64,000 nt of DNA from Fulvimarina manganoxydans. Lineage in GTDB: Bacteria; Pseudomonadota; Alphaproteobacteria; Rhizobiales; Rhizobiaceae. The stretch's first letter is position 1. The number at the start of each line of letters is the position of its first letter. Shown in pieces: positions 54,148 through 64,000 of the stretch. A program made the position numbers and the translations under genes. The notes under the pieces are model-generated. The model was not told the DNA's origin. It saw only the letters and a list, made by a program, of their open reading frames with translations, and searched no databases. The DNA is taken from positions 62,001 to 126,000 of the forward strand of contig NZ_FWXR01000014.1 of assembly GCF_900176465.1 (NCBI RefSeq). The letters are read 5' to 3'.

Positions 54148-56207
54148 CGAGAACCAACGCCTTCGTCTCGGCCGTTTGCCTCACTTCGACGATCGCATTC
54201 GCCGGCCCTGTGGGTCTCGGCCAAGACGCCGGCGGCAGCCTGATGCTTACCCAGAGCGGCTCTTCACAATCTCTGTCGAGTATCTCCCTAACGTCACCTG
54301 TCGGACCTGGTAGTTCGGAAGCGGTCGTGCGCAGCCTGTATCCAGGCCTTGGTTCCACGCTCGATCGCCCTGTCGCAGCGGACTCGTCTTCCGCCACCGT
54401 CGCAGCTCCGCAGGTCGGCGCAAATCCGTTCGCCTTGCCGCAACCGGTGCGATCGACGCCCATGCGGACGGTGAGTACGCCGGCGGCGAACCCGTTCAAC
54501 CCAGTGAACGGTCGTGGCGCCGATATTTCGCCGGATGCGCAGGCACCCGCATTCGCGATCAGTGGCCAAGACGTTTCGGCAGATGACGCCACCAAGCCCG
54601 AGCGCGTCGACGAGACAGCGCTGCGCTACTACGCCGATCAGCGGAATCTTGAGCGGGTTGGCGCGGAAATCCGTCGCCTCAAGGCTCTTTACCCTGCTTG
54701 GAACCCACCAGCCGATCTGTTCGCCCCGAAGAGCACTGTCGATGAACAGCCGATCTGGGATCTCTACAAGGCCGGACGGATCGCCGAAGCTCAGCAGAAA
54801 ATTCACGAGTTGCGGAAGGGGGATCCAAATTACCGGCCGTCCGCCGACCTTCTCTCGAAATTGGACGATGCGGAAGCTAGGACCAGCATCAAGGCTGCCT
54901 CCAATGCCGGTGACTGGGCAACGACCTTGGCGGTTGCCCAGATACGGCCCGGCCTCCTCGTTTGCGCAGAGATCGACGTCCTCTGGCGAGTGGGCGAGGC
55001 GTTCGCGAAATCCGACGATCTGGCCAGAGCCTTCGATCTCTATCGGTACATCCTGACCAACTGCACCAACCCTTCCGAGCGGATGGCGACGATGCAGAAG
55101 GCGGCCAGCGTCCTGCCGCAGAAAGGGGTCGATGCACTCGTCTCCTATGGTGGGACACGTCCTGACGGTACGGGCGAGTTCGACACGATGCGGTTCCAGA
55201 AGGTCCGGACTCTGATCGGCGACGCACTCTCGGACAAAACGGCATCGCACCCCATCGACCCCGACGAGCTCGCCGGCTTCGAAGGCTTCGTCAAGTCCGG
55301 TCGCTCCGCCGACGACGCTGGTCTCCTCGGTTGGTACAACTATGGCCGAAGCGACTTCGCAGCGGCTAGGGACTGGTTCGAACTTGGCTCGCGCATGTCG
55401 TCCGACCCGAAGCTGCTGGAAGGCTACATCCTCTCCATCCGCAATCTCGGCGATCTGAAGGCGGCGGAAGACCTTGCCTACCGCAATCACGACCGGTCAC
55501 CGACGATCGCAAAGATCTACGTCGAACTGGTCGCCGACCGCCTGAACGATGCCGCGGAAAGTGAGGACGAAGCTTTGCCAGACCTCGATCGATTCAAGGT
55601 TGTCGTCAGCCAGAGCCGTTCCGCCCTTGGTGCGCAGACACTCGGGTGGAAGCTCGTAGACGATAAGGCCTACGCGGAGGCGAAGGACTGGTTTCAGAAG
55701 TCGGTAGACTGGCAGGTTACCGAGGAGGGGGTCGTCGGCCTCGCTGTTGTAGCAAGCCGAATGAAGGACAAATCCGAGCTGAAGGCGGTAAAGGCAAAAT
55801 ACGGCGATGAGTTTGCCGCGCTTGCCGAGTTCAAGGACTATCAACCCCCGGCACGTCAAGCGATCGGCAGGTCCGGGACCCATCGGCGCTCAACTGGCGG
55901 CAGTTCAGGAGGTGATCGTCTGCTTCGGCAAGCCAATAGCCAGTTCGAGGCAGGTGACTATCAAGCCGCGCTTTCGACTCTGAACCGCAGGGAGGCGCGA
56001 AGTGGAAAGTCATACGGAGCCGAGATTCTTAGAGGCTGGATCAACATCAAGCTCAAGCGCTGGGATGACGCGGAGCGCATCTTCCGCGCCCAAGATCGTA
56101 AGCGCTCGACAAAGGACACGCGCTTCGGCATCGGCGCTGTCTCGAACTCTCGATACGGCATGTGGCCGGAGGAGACGAACAACTGCACCGTCCGGTGGAA
56201 ATGCTGA
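54138..56207 (+). CDS. TPR-type cellulose operon protein (BcsC-like position, no barrel)
   Basis: 689 residues with a signal peptide ([15 protein letters not shown]). The first 150 residues are low-complexity (Ser, Ala, Pro, Asn). The remainder is helical with TPR-style repeats, for example [36 protein letters not shown], and [18 protein letters not shown], and it ends with [13 protein letters not shown]. The C-terminal outer membrane barrel of BcsC is missing: the protein stops soon after the repeats. It overlaps bcsZ by ten bases and lies 40 bases before galU. It probably takes the periplasmic scaffold role of BcsC; another protein would have to supply the outer membrane exit, or an export route is unknown here. 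Confidence 0.8.
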   Translation: MLLTRTNAFVSAVCLTSTIAFAGPVGLGQDAGGSLMLTQSGSSQSLSSISLTSPVGPGSSEAVVRSLYPGLGSTLDRPVAADSSSATVAAPQVGANPFALPQPVRSTPMRTVSTPAANPFNPVNGRGADISPDAQAPAFAISGQDVSADDATKPERVDETALRYYADQRNLERVGAEIRRLKALYPAWNPPADLFAPKSTVDEQPIWDLYKAGRIAEAQQKIHELRKGDPNYRPSADLLSKLDDAEARTSIKAASNAGDWATTLAVAQIRPGLLVCAEIDVLWRVGEAFAKSDDLARAFDLYRYILTNCTNPSERMATMQKAASVLPQKGVDALVSYGGTRPDGTGEFDTMRFQKVRTLIGDALSDKTASHPIDPDELAGFEGFVKSGRSADDAGLLGWYNYGRSDFAAARDWFELGSRMSSDPKLLEGYILSIRNLGDLKAAEDLAYRNHDRSPTIAKIYVELVADRLNDAAESEDEALPDLDRFKVVVSQSRSALGAQTLGWKLVDDKAYAEAKDWFQKSVDWQVTEEGVVGLAVVASRMKDKSELKAVKAKYGDEFAALAEFKDYQPPARQAIGRSGTHRRSTGGSSGGDRLLRQANSQFEAGDYQAALSTLNRREARSGKSYGAEILRGWINIKLKRWDDAERIFRAQDRKRSTKDTRFGIGAVSNSRYGMWPEETNNCTVRWKC

Positions 56208-56247
56208 TTCTTTTTCGCATCGGAAAAACCTGAAACGGAGTCCTTCT

Positions 56248-57150
56248 ATGAAGCGCATCAGAAAAGCCGTCTTCCCGGTCGCCGGTCTCGGCACGCGGTT
56301 CCTGCCCGCCACGAAGGCGATCCCGAAGGAGATGCTCACCGTCGTCGACCGGCCCGTGATCCAGTACGTGGTCGACGAGGCGCGCGAGGCGGGGATCGAG
56401 CACCTGATCTTCGTCACCGGCCGCAACAAGGGCGTCATCGAGGACTATTTCGACATCCAAGTCGAACTGTCCGACACGCTCGCCGAGCGCGGCAAGACGG
56501 CGGAACTCGCGCTGCTCGACGAGCTGCAGCCGACGCCGGGAACGGCGAGCTTCACCCGCCAGCAGGCGCCGCTCGGGCTCGGCCATGCGGTCTGGTGCGC
56601 GCGCGACCTCGTCGGCGACGAGCCCTTCGCGCTGCTTCTGCCGGATATGATCATGCAGGCCGAGTGCGGCTGCCTTGCCGAGATGGTCAAGCTCTACGAG
56701 AGCGCCGGCGGCAACGTCATCTCAGTCGAGACCTGCGACCCGAACGAGACCCAAAAATACGGCATCGTCGGCAAGGGCGAAGACATCGCCAACGGCTTCA
56801 AGGTCACCGGCATGGTGGAAAAGCCGAAGCCGGCCGCCGCGCCGTCGAACTTCTACATTTCCGGCCGGTACATCCTGCAGCCCGAGATCTTCGACATCCT
56901 GGCGACGCAGGAAAAGGGCGCCGGCAACGAGATCCAGCTCACCGACGGCATGCACAAGCTGATGCAGCGTCAGGAGTTTTCGGCCTATCCCTTCCATGGC
57001 CGCACCTTTGACTGCGGCTCAAAGGAAGGCTTCATCGAGGCGAACGTCGCCTTCGCGCTGTGGCGGCCGGACATCCGCGAGAAGGTAATGGGTAACATGG
57101 AGAGGCTAATGAAGACGGTGGAGCCGCGCAGCTTTAAACGCGCGGCGTAA
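56248..57150 (+). CDS. galU: UTP-glucose-1-phosphate uridylyltransferase
   Basis: 300 residues. [22 protein letters not shown] is the nucleotide-binding signature, the substrate lysine is in [14 protein letters not shown], and the C-terminus has [16 protein letters not shown]. It makes UDP-glucose, the donor for BcsA. ATG 56248 follows ACGGAG nine bases upstream. Position directly after the cellulose genes, same strand and 40 bases gap, suggests it is in the operon. An IS starts six bases after its stop. Confidence 0.95.
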   Translation: MKRIRKAVFPVAGLGTRFLPATKAIPKEMLTVVDRPVIQYVVDEAREAGIEHLIFVTGRNKGVIEDYFDIQVELSDTLAERGKTAELALLDELQPTPGTASFTRQQAPLGLGHAVWCARDLVGDEPFALLLPDMIMQAECGCLAEMVKLYESAGGNVISVETCDPNETQKYGIVGKGEDIANGFKVTGMVEKPKPAAAPSNFYISGRYILQPEIFDILATQEKGAGNEIQLTDGMHKLMQRQEFSAYPFHGRTFDCGSKEGFIEANVAFALWRPDIREKVMGNMERLMKTVEPRSFKRAA

Positions 57151-57218
57151 GCCGCTGACGTTGCCCCTCGCCTCAATCCGGTTTGAAGTTCGTTCTGGCT
57201 CACCGAGAAGACCAGAAC

Positions 57219-57485
57219 ATGAAGCGCAGCCGTTTCTCCGAAGAGCAGATCATCGGCATCCTGAAGGAGCAGGAGGCCGGTGTGCCGGTCGCCGAGCTCT
57301 GCCGCAAGCACGGCGTCAGCGATGCCAGCATCTACAAATGGAAAGCGAGGTTCGGCGGCATGGAGGTCTCGGAGGCCAAGCGGCTGCGGTCGCTGGAAGA
57401 CGAGAACGCCAAGCTGAAGCGGATGCTGGCCGATGCGATGCTCGACAAAGTCGCCTTGGAGTATCCTTTGGGAAAGAAGTGGTGA
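57219..57485 (+). CDS. IS3-family transposase orfA
   Basis: 88 residues, MKRSRFSEEQIIGILKEQEAGVPVAELCRKHGVSDASIYKWKARFGG, the helix-turn-helix of IS3/IS407-type OrfA, then the leucine zipper LRSLEDENAKLKRML. The end LGKKW is followed by a GTG that opens orfB with a one-frame shift. The frame is open, but the second half of the element is broken so it cannot transpose alone. Confidence 0.88.
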   Translation: MKRSRFSEEQIIGILKEQEAGVPVAELCRKHGVSDASIYKWKARFGGMEVSEAKRLRSLEDENAKLKRMLADAMLDKVALEYPLGKKW

Positions 57486-58326
57486 CGCCCGCTGCCAGGC
57501 GGAAAGCCGTCGTCCATCTCAAGGAGCGCCACGAGATGAGCGAATGTCGGGCGTGTAAAGCCATCGGCTGCTGCCGCATGACGATCCGCTACCAGTCGAC
57601 CCGCCCGCCGGACGTTGTCCTGCGCGAGCGTCCGGTGATAATTGCCTGTCGCCTCGAAACCAACGAGGACGGGGCGGCCAATGGCAGAGAGATCCTCGAC
57701 CAGCCGATCGTAATCGAGCTTGGTCGCCATGACGGTCATGCGCCGTCTACGCCCGCCCTCCGGTCGCTCGATCAAGACTTCCTGTCGGTTCTTCGACATA
57801 TCGATCGCTACCAGCACTTTGCCGGTCGGGGTAAAAAGACGTCTGGTCATGGTCGGTCACGCTCCAAAGTGTTGTCTCAACAACCTCACTCTAGAGACCT
57901 GTTGGCCGACCATGGCCGCCTGGAAATGCGTTACGCCCTATCGGGCTCCACACATTCTCCGGCGGTCCCAACGTCCTCTTCCCAATGGGCTATGGGAGCG
58001 AGTTCACCTCGAACGCCATCCTTGCCTTTGCGGACAAGGCGCGCATCAACTGGCATTACATCGCGCCGGGAAAGCCCATGCAAAACGGCTTCATCGAGAG
58101 CTTCAACGGCCGCCTTCGCGACGAACTGCTCAATGAGACACTGTTCTCGTCGCTTGCCCAAGCCCGGGAGAAGCTGGCGTGCTGGCGGGGCGACTACAAC
58201 ACATCGCGCCCCCATTCCGGGATCGGCTGGCGCACTCCGGCCGCCTTCGCCGCGACCTTCCGATCGCGACGGGCTCCGACGCTGCACTGCATGGAAAGCT
58301 CCGCGCCGAAGCCCGTCGCTTACTAA
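57482..58326 (+). pseudogene. IS3-family transposase orfB, broken
   Basis: The N-terminal part reads TPAARRKAVVHLKERHEMSECRACKAI up to about 57604, then the frame meets unrelated IS110 sequence. The C-terminal part resumes at about 57985 as [46 protein letters not shown] and ends at 58326. The first catalytic Asp region and most of the centre are gone, so the integrase core is incomplete. This is a dead transposase. Confidence 0.88.
57605..57900 (-). mobile_element. IS110-family transposase fragment (N-terminal part)
   Basis: On the reverse strand a frame from ATG 57850 reads TRRLFTPTGKVLVAIDMSKN and VMATKLDYDRLVEDLSAIGRPVLVGFEATGNYHRTLA, the DEDD-type start of an IS110/IS1111 transposase. 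The homology stops near 57637 in a foreign sequence, leaving about 80 residues. It sits inside the orfB of the IS3 element, so it is a nested insertion followed by deletion. Confidence 0.8.
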
Positions 58327-58471
58327 GCCCAACAGGGTAACAAAAACGCTGGAAACGAACTCCCGGCTGGATAAAACTTGGGGGCAACGTCTTGCGATTT
58401 ATGTCAATGTTGCACAAAATGGGAAGATGGATGCGTTTTGCCTTCTGCATGGAGAGCCAAAACGTAGCAGA

Positions 58472-61400
58472 TCAGGCGATGAGGAAGAGCCCATCGTCGA
58501 CGGCATTCTCGATCAGCGAGCGGAGCTCCGTGGCATCCGAGAAGGACGTCAGGAAGTCCGGCACGGACAGGCCCTTCTGGAAGGCGTCAAGCCAGAAGGC
58601 CTCGCCCGTCGCATCGGGTGCCCGGCCGAAGATGTTTTGGTAGATATCGTCGATCAGGGTCTGAGGCGACGGATTGGACCCGTAGGTCGAGGTGAATTCG
58701 CTCGACTGGATGAAGTAAGCAGCGATGTCATGGAACGATAGGCCGTTATCTGCCTGATCCTTCCAATAGCTGAGCCCACCGATGTCCGCCGGCCTGTCGA
58801 AAACCATTTGATAGAGCGCGTAGAGATCGACGGTCGCGGGATCATCGTTGCGCTCGAGCGTCAGATCGTCGAAGCGCAGCGCTTCGATATCGGAGAAGAA
58901 GATCGCGTTGTCGGGATCCGCGTTCTGCACGATGGTGAACCCGCCCGGCGCCGGGCTCAGGGTGAAGTCCGAGAAGTTCCCCGTAAAGACGATCGTATCG
59001 GTTCCGGCGCCGCCCTCCACCGAGGCCGGGAAGGGGATGTCGGTAAAGGTGTCATCACCCTCGGTGCCGGGATAGACCGGGTCCTCGACATTGCCGCTGC
59101 CACTGCCGCCACCGCCGCCGCCGACCGAGGGCGAGAGGTTCGTCACGGCCTGACCGGTAAAGCTCGCCGCATCGTTGTCGGCCGCATCCTGAATGACCCC
59201 GTTCGTATCGTCCTGCGCCGGATTGGGATCGGTATAGGCAAGAGAGACGACCTGCCCATTGGAGACGGCTGAAGCGAGCGTCAAGGTGACGGTCTTCGCC
59301 GCTTCGTCGACCGTGACGGCATTCACGCCGACAGTCGCACCGCTGACATCGACGGCGAAGGCCGAAGTCGCGGGCACGACGCCGTCCAGGTCCAGCGCGT
59401 CCGTATAGGTCAGAACGAGGCTCGCACCGTTGACCGTCGCCGAGGCGAGCGTGGGGGCGGTGGTGTCGATGGTGACGTTGCCCAGGAGGCCAACGCCGTT
59501 GCTTTCATTGCCGGCGAGATCGGTCTGCCACACCCTCAAAGCTTCGTCTCCGTAGCTCCCTTCGGTGAGAATGAAACTGTCGCCGGAGCCGGCCGTCCAA
59601 TCCACGCCGCCATTGGTGCTGTATGTCCAGCTGGCGTCTTTCTCCAGGCCTGTGACAATGATCGTGCCGTCATTGGTCACGCCGTCGCTGTTGCTTGATC
59701 CATTGTCTTGTGAGAGCGCCAGCGACGGGACGTCCGGTGCTGTCGTGTCGATCAGGATAGCCTTATTGGCACCGAGCGACCCGGAGGAGCCGGGCGAGGG
59801 AAGTGTCAGAACCGCATCAAAATTCGTGCTGCTCGAAATGATCTGCGCCCCATTGAGCGCAAAGGCTGCGCTTGAAACATAGTCAAGGTCGGCGCTCGTA
59901 TCGCCCCCTTGGATAGTGTAGCTGAAATGCAGAAGGGTCGAACCGGACCCGGACGAATAATCAACCGACCGACCACTGGAGCCGGTCTGAAGCGTCAATT
60001 GCGGCGTTCCATTCGTCGTATAGACGGTCACGGTTTCCGAAAAGGTGACGCTCACATCGATAACGTCGCCGGCTTTATAGGCGCCGTCCGCCGTCGACGA
60101 GGTGACATTGGTGATGGTGGGAACGGCAAGAAGCTCCAGGCTCGCCGTGTCGGATGCTTGTGAGGTCGAGCCTGACTGCGGATCCAAGAAGTCAAGGGCT
60201 GATTTGGACCCATTTATCTCAGCTGTCTGGTCCCAGGCATGGAAGGCGATTGCATTTGCAACTGTGCCGGCAGTTTCACTTGTGTTTTGGAAATAGAGCC
60301 GGGCATCTGGAGCGAGATAAAGAGCATGCCAATGGTCGACAGTTCCTACGTCGGCCCAGGTTGTTCCGCCATTGATGCTATAATACCAACTTCCGGCACC
60401 CGAAGTCGCGGTCAGTGCGATGCCGGTCATTGCCCCCACGTCGGCGTCGGTAACGTTCGACAGGGGGTCGTCCAGTGCGATCAGTTGTGAGACCAGCGTT
60501 CCGACCGGACCGCTGGGCGCTTCGGTTGCGTTCACCGCCTCGGCGGACAGCGTCGGCGACTTAGACGCATCGAGGATCGGAGCGTCGTTGATCGAAGTCG
60601 CGACGACGCTCGTCGTCGTATCGGTTGTCGTGTTGGCTCCATCGCTCACTGAAAGGTTGAAGCCTGTCGTCACTGTCTGGCCGGGCGCGACTTGGTTTTC
60701 CGTCGGCGTGAAGACGAGGCCTTTCAAGGCCGACATGACGTCTGAAGCGGTGCCGGTGAGCTGGTACACGCCATTGTTGCCGGTCAGGCTCGTCCCCGAC
60801 AAGACGCCGTTCGCTTCGCTCGCCGAACCGTTGACCGTGGTGGTGATCGTCACCGTGAGGCTGTCGCCGTCCGTGTCACCTAGAGTGACATTCGTGAACG
60901 GGCTGATCGTGGCATTATCGCCCACAGTATGGCCGGCGCTTGTGCCCGTGATGGTCGGTGCATGATCGTCATTGGTGATCGTGCCAGTCTGAGTGGTATT
61001 TGCGACGAGGCTGGCATTGGTTTGTTTCGACAGGGTCAGCGTGAAACCCTCGTCGGATTCGACCGCCCGGTCGCCCGCCACCTTGACAATGATATCCGCG
61101 CTCGCCTCATTCGCCGCGAATGACACAGTGCCGGTCGGCAACGCGTTGCCGAAAAAGTCGGCCGAATCCGCTTCATGGGTGCCGGACCCCGTTACCGCAT
61201 AGGCGAGCGTGGAAGCGTTGGCGAGATTGCCCGTCCGCGTCACCGTATAGGTGAAATCGGTCGCGCCGCCATCGCCCTCGGCATGGGTCAGCGCGCCGGT
61301 GGTGATTGAAACGCTGGGCGACGTCGTGTCTACCGTCGCAGTCACCGTCCGGGTGTTCGTAGCCGTGGTCACTCCGTCGCTTACCGAAACGGTGAAGCTC

Positions 61401-64000
61401 GCGCTCGCATTATCGGTGCCGTCCTGCAGAAACGCGACTTTGCTACCTGACAAATCGGCCTGGGTGAAGGTGCCAGTGCCGGCCGTGAGAGTGCGGCCAT
61501 CGAGTGTTACGGAGCCGTCGGTCGCGGCGGTGACCGTGTAGGTCAGCGTCTGATTGTCTGAATCGACGTCATTCGCCGTCAAATCCGCTGTCGTGATGGC
61601 AACCGATTGGCCTCGAAGCACCGCGATCGCCCCGTCGCCGCCGAAGGTTGGCGCGTCGTCAACGGCGGCAACCGTGACGAGGATCCTTTGACTGACGGAA
61701 GTGTTGAGGATGGTCGTCAGCGTGCCATCAGAATTCCCGACGATGAGGTCGTCATCGCCGTCGCCATCGACATCTTCCAGGACGGGGGTGGTCGACGTAC
61801 CGGCACCAATTCCCTCGAAGGGTTCTGTCGCCGAGCGTGAGTAGCTGCCATCCGCCGCGCGAAGATAGGTTGTCAGCGCCCCATCGTAGTCTCCGACTAC
61901 GAGATCGTCATCGCCGTCTCCGTCCACATCTCCGAAAGTGGGCGAGGCGAGACGGCCCACGAGAACGTTGGCGAGGGGGTTTGCCGTTGCCAAAGCATAG
62001 CTGTCGTCTTCCGCGCGGAGATAGGTTGTCAGCGTGCCATCCAAGTTTCCGATGACGAGATCATCATCGCCATCACCGTCCACATCTCCGAACGCGGGTG
62101 AACTAGGAAAACTCACTCCAACATTGGAGAAGGGGTTTGTCTCAGCCAGAGCGTAGCTGCCACCGCTGCCATCATTGCCGCGGCTATAGGTTATCAGCTC
62201 GCTCTCGGAACCCACGAATACCAGTTCGCGGCCATCTTGCGTAAAGGCAGGACGGATGAGGTAGTCGTATGAAGGGAAGCCATCGAAGGGGTTCCCGGTC
62301 CCCTCTGCGAGCGTGTAGCTGCCGTCTTCCGCGCCAAGATAAGTTGTCAATGTTCCGGCTGAATTCCCCACGACGAGATCGCGGTGGCCGTCGCCGTTGA
62401 CATCGGCAAACGTCGGAGCGCTATAATAACCGACATCCACGCTGGAAAAGGTATCCGCTTTTGCGAAGGGGGAAACGGCCGTCGTCGCCCCACGATCGTC
62501 CGTCACCGTGACAGTGAGGACGCGGTTCGCGGTCGGCGCATCGGCGGTGTCCTCATAGGTCAGATGCTCGAGCAGCGTCTCGACCATTGCCGCATCGGCC
62601 GTCGCATTGAGCGTGATGGTGAAGCTGGTGCCCGTGCCACCGGAGACCGTGCCGACGGTCGCACCGTTCAACGATACATCGTTTCCCGATAGCGTCACCG
62701 CGCCATCGGTCGAAAGCCCCACCCGATCTTCGGTGAGAAGGCCCGAAACCACGATCGAGCCGCTCCCATAAACCGAGTTGGTAAACGTCACCTCGCTGTC
62801 GATCACGACAGGCGTCTGCTCGGTGGCCGAAAGACTCGCGGTCAGGCCCGAGAGCTTCGACGTTTCCGTGACGCTGATAGCGGGGATGGAAACGGTCGGC
62901 ACCACCGGGGTGTTGATGACAGTGGTCAAAGTACCGTTTTGGTTACCGCTGACGAAGTCCGTGTCGCCATCGCCGTCGATATCCGCGAAAACGGGAAGAA
63001 TGCCGGTACTGAAATCGACTCCAGAGAAGGGGGTCGTCGCTTCCGCGTAGCTGCCATTTCCGGCCTTGAGATAAACCAACGGTGTGGTTCGTAAGCCGCC
63101 AAGCACGAGGTCCTGATCACCATCGCCATCGACGTCAGCGAAAGCCGGAATAGTGCCATAGATTGAACTGATGTCGGCAAAGGGGTTTGTCGCTGCGAGC
63201 GCGTAGCTGCCATTCGTCTCGCGAAGATAAGTCGTCAACGTGCCCTCTTGATTGCCGACGACGAGATCGTCATCGCCGTCGCCATCCACATCTGTGAAGG
63301 TTCGGTAGGCAGTCTGCTGATTCTTCGGAAGTTCAGCAAAGGCGTCTGTCTGCTTCTCTGAGTAGCTGCCGTTCGCCCCGCGACTATAGGTCGTTAGTGT
63401 CCCGTTAATTGCAGCAAGGACGAGATCGTCCTTGCCGTCGCCATCGACGTCCCCGAAAGATGGAGAGAGGATATGGTGCGAACCGATGATGCCGGCGAAG
63501 GGGTTCGACGACGCCAGTGTATAGACGCCGTTCGGCCCCTGGAGATAGGTTGCAAGCGTGTCAATCCCATTGCCGAGAACGAGGTCCACGTCGCCATCGC
63601 CATCGACATCCGCAAAGGCAGGAATGCTGGTACCATCGACACTGATGCCGGAGAACGGGTTTGCCGCACCGGTCGCCTGGGCATAAGAAGGAACCTTGGC
63701 CACGAGGCCTTGATCGTCAGTCACCGTGATAGCCAAGCTGCGGCCTGCCGTGAGGCTGTTGGCCGTTCTCTCATAGGTCAGATGTTCGATCAGGGTCTCG
63801 ACGATAGCGGCATCGGCCGAAGAATTGAGCGTAATACTGAAATCGCTGCCCGTGCCGCCCGAGATCGTGCCGACGAGATTGCCATTCACCGACAGGCTGC
63901 TTCCCGATAGCGACACCACATTATCGATCAGCAGGGCCACGCGGTCCGTGGCCAGAAGGCCTGAAACCACGATCGAGCCACCGCGAAAATCGGCATCGGT
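58472..64000 (-). CDS. Giant FG-GAP/cadherin/Calx-beta surface protein ending in DUF4214 (partial)
   Basis: At least 1840 residues; the N-terminus lies beyond the right edge. Order seen from the N-terminal side: two large modules, each a beta-domain (starting VVSGLLATDR or VVSGLLTEDR) and about five FG-GAP units with calcium loops like DVDGDGDDDLVVG; a cadherin-like stretch with DVDSDNQTLTYTV; a Calx-beta domain (HAEGDGGATDFTYTVTRTG); a further cadherin-like domain; Ig-like repeats ending IDTTAPD; a SwmB-like domain; a Gly/Ser linker; and DUF4214 with YQMVFDRPADIGGLSYWKD and IYQNIFGRAPDATGEAFWLD. Likely a calcium-stabilised adhesin or secreted matrix protein; no cysteine motif or enzymatic site is obvious. 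Confidence 0.88.
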   Translation of the reverse strand, partial: TDADFRGGSIVVSGLLATDRVALLIDNVVSLSGSSLSVNGNLVGTISGGTGSDFSITLNSSADAAIVETLIEHLTYERTANSLTAGRSLAITVTDDQGLVAKVPSYAQATGAANPFSGISVDGTSIPAFADVDGDGDVDLVLGNGIDTLATYLQGPNGVYTLASSNPFAGIIGSHHILSPSFGDVDGDGKDDLVLAAINGTLTTYSRGANGSYSEKQTDAFAELPKNQQTAYRTFTDVDGDGDDDLVVGNQEGTLTTYLRETNGSYALAATNPFADISSIYGTIPAFADVDGDGDQDLVLGGLRTTPLVYLKAGNGSYAEATTPFSGVDFSTGILPVFADIDGDGDTDFVSGNQNGTLTTVINTPVVPTVSIPAISVTETSKLSGLTASLSATEQTPVVIDSEVTFTNSVYGSGSIVVSGLLTEDRVGLSTDGAVTLSGNDVSLNGATVGTVSGGTGTSFTITLNATADAAMVETLLEHLTYEDTADAPTANRVLTVTVTDDRGATTAVSPFAKADTFSSVDVGYYSAPTFADVNGDGHRDLVVGNSAGTLTTYLGAEDGSYTLAEGTGNPFDGFPSYDYLIRPAFTQDGRELVFVGSESELITYSRGNDGSGGSYALAETNPFSNVGVSFPSSPAFGDVDGDGDDDLVIGNLDGTLTTYLRAEDDSYALATANPLANVLVGRLASPTFGDVDGDGDDDLVVGDYDGALTTYLRAADGSYSRSATEPFEGIGAGTSTTPVLEDVDGDGDDDLIVGNSDGTLTTILNTSVSQRILVTVAAVDDAPTFGGDGAIAVLRGQSVAITTADLTANDVDSDNQTLTYTVTAATDGSVTLDGRTLTAGTGTFTQADLSGSKVAFLQDGTDNASASFTVSVSDGVTTATNTRTVTATVDTTSPSVSITTGALTHAEGDGGATDFTYTVTRTGNLANASTLAYAVTGSGTHEADSADFFGNALPTGTVSFAANEASADIIVKVAGDRAVESDEGFTLTLSKQTNASLVANTTQTGTITNDDHAPTITGTSAGHTVGDNATISPFTNVTLGDTDGDSLTVTITTTVNGSASEANGVLSGTSLTGNNGVYQLTGTASDVMSALKGLVFTPTENQVAPGQTVTTGFNLSVSDGANTTTDTTTSVVATSINDAPILDASKSPTLSAEAVNATEAPSGPVGTLVSQLIALDDPLSNVTDADVGAMTGIALTATSGAGSWYYSINGGTTWADVGTVDHWHALYLAPDARLYFQNTSETAGTVANAIAFHAWDQTAEINGSKSALDFLDPQSGSTSQASDTASLELLAVPTITNVTSSTADGAYKAGDVIDVSVTFSETVTVYTTNGTPQLTLQTGSSGRSVDYSSGSGSTLLHFSYTIQGGDTSADLDYVSSAAFALNGAQIISSSTNFDAVLTLPSPGSSGSLGANKAILIDTTAPDVPSLALSQDNGSSNSDGVTNDGTIIVTGLEKDASWTYSTNGGVDWTAGSGDSFILTEGSYGDEALRVWQTDLAGNESNGVGLLGNVTIDTTAPTLASATVNGASLVLTYTDALDLDGVVPATSAFAVDVSGATVGVNAVTVDEAAKTVTLTLASAVSNGQVVSLAYTDPNPAQDDTNGVIQDAADNDAASFTGQAVTNLSPSVGGGGGGSGSGNVEDPVYPGTEGDDTFTDIPFPASVEGGAGTDTIVFTGNFSDFTLSPAPGGFTIVQNADPDNAIFFSDIEALRFDDLTLERNDDPATVDLYALYQMVFDRPADIGGLSYWKDQADNGLSFHDIAAYFIQSSEFTSTYGSNPSPQTLIDDIYQNIFGRAPDATGEAFWLDAFQKGLSVPDFLTSFSDATELRSLIENAVDDGLFLIA

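Larger units (their letters stand above)
57156..58391 (+). mobile_element. IS3-family element interrupted by an IS110 fragment
   Basis: The terminal inverted repeats are GACGTTGCCCC (57157-57167) and GGGGCAACGTC (58381-58391, complement). Inside are an intact-looking orfA, a broken orfB and about 280 bases of IS110-family sequence on the other strand (about 57605-57900). I could not find a target duplication at the ends. The insertion lies between galU and the giant surface protein. Confidence 0.88.

Noticed and set aside
57161-58741. Long forward open frame spanning the IS3/IS110 wreck
   Set aside because: It merely joins pieces of orfB, antisense IS110 and antisense adhesin sequence.
61700-64000. 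CRISPR-like regular repeats at the right edge
   Set aside because: The repeats are in frame and encode FG-GAP calcium loops; there are no constant-length spacers and no cas genes.

Overview
The window is about 63% GC and looks like the chromosome of an alphaproteobacterium of the order Hyphomicrobiales (Rhizobiales). The clues are ChpT (CtrA phosphorelay), a DUF1134 protein, an Omp25/31-like porin, a MarR-controlled RND pump and a rhizobial-type cellulose operon. I suspect a marine or surface-dwelling family such as Aurantimonadaceae, but that placement is only an impression from protein style.

Bases 1-12000 are mostly core genes: the end of an AGCS amino acid symporter, a DUF2007 protein plus a TrmN6-like methyltransferase, a polyprenyl diphosphate synthase, a TPR lipid-envelope-type periplasmic protein, ispE, and then marR divergent from a three-gene RND efflux operon with two adaptor lipoproteins. 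Bases 12260-21300 hold a signalling region: an outer membrane beta-barrel protein, a multi-pass histidine kinase, an OmpW-type barrel, an alpha-oxoamine synthase (PLP enzyme), a second multi-pass histidine kinase of the same build, and a receiver-GGDEF-EAL protein. The synthase, kinase and regulator lie head to tail and resemble in layout the CqsA/CqsS and LqsA/LqsS alpha-hydroxyketone signalling loci. This is my best candidate for a little-described system, although the chemistry is inferred.

Bases 21300-22090 are a graveyard: a truncated IS5-family transposase that carries the end of an IS3-type element and abuts a beheaded HigA antitoxin. Bases 22100-33900 hold a deaminase, a radical SAM DNA-modification/repair-type protein, a split PQQ dehydrogenase (small membrane anchor plus large subunit), a beta-hydroxyacid dehydrogenase, a receiver that lacks its phosphoacceptor aspartate next to chpT, a DUF1134 protein, a coiled-coil membrane protein and a frameshifted DUF6036 protein with its small partner. 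Bases 33960-43750 carry gyrB, a FitA/VapC-like toxin-antitoxin pair, a cytochrome P450, rpsU, cysK, a membrane diguanylate cyclase, dut and coaBC.

From 45228 to the right edge the content looks like an integrated and decayed island: tRNA-Ala(CGC), an integrase with two in-frame stops, short repeats that could be integrase arm sites, an IS5 remnant, a cellulose operon (bcsA-bcsB-bcsZ-TPR gene-galU), a nested IS3/IS110 wreck, and a very long FG-GAP/cadherin/Calx-beta surface protein ending in DUF4214. A second DUF4214 protein sits just before the tRNA. Together the GGDEF/EAL proteins, the PilZ-bearing BcsA and the giant secreted protein point to a c-di-GMP-controlled attached lifestyle.
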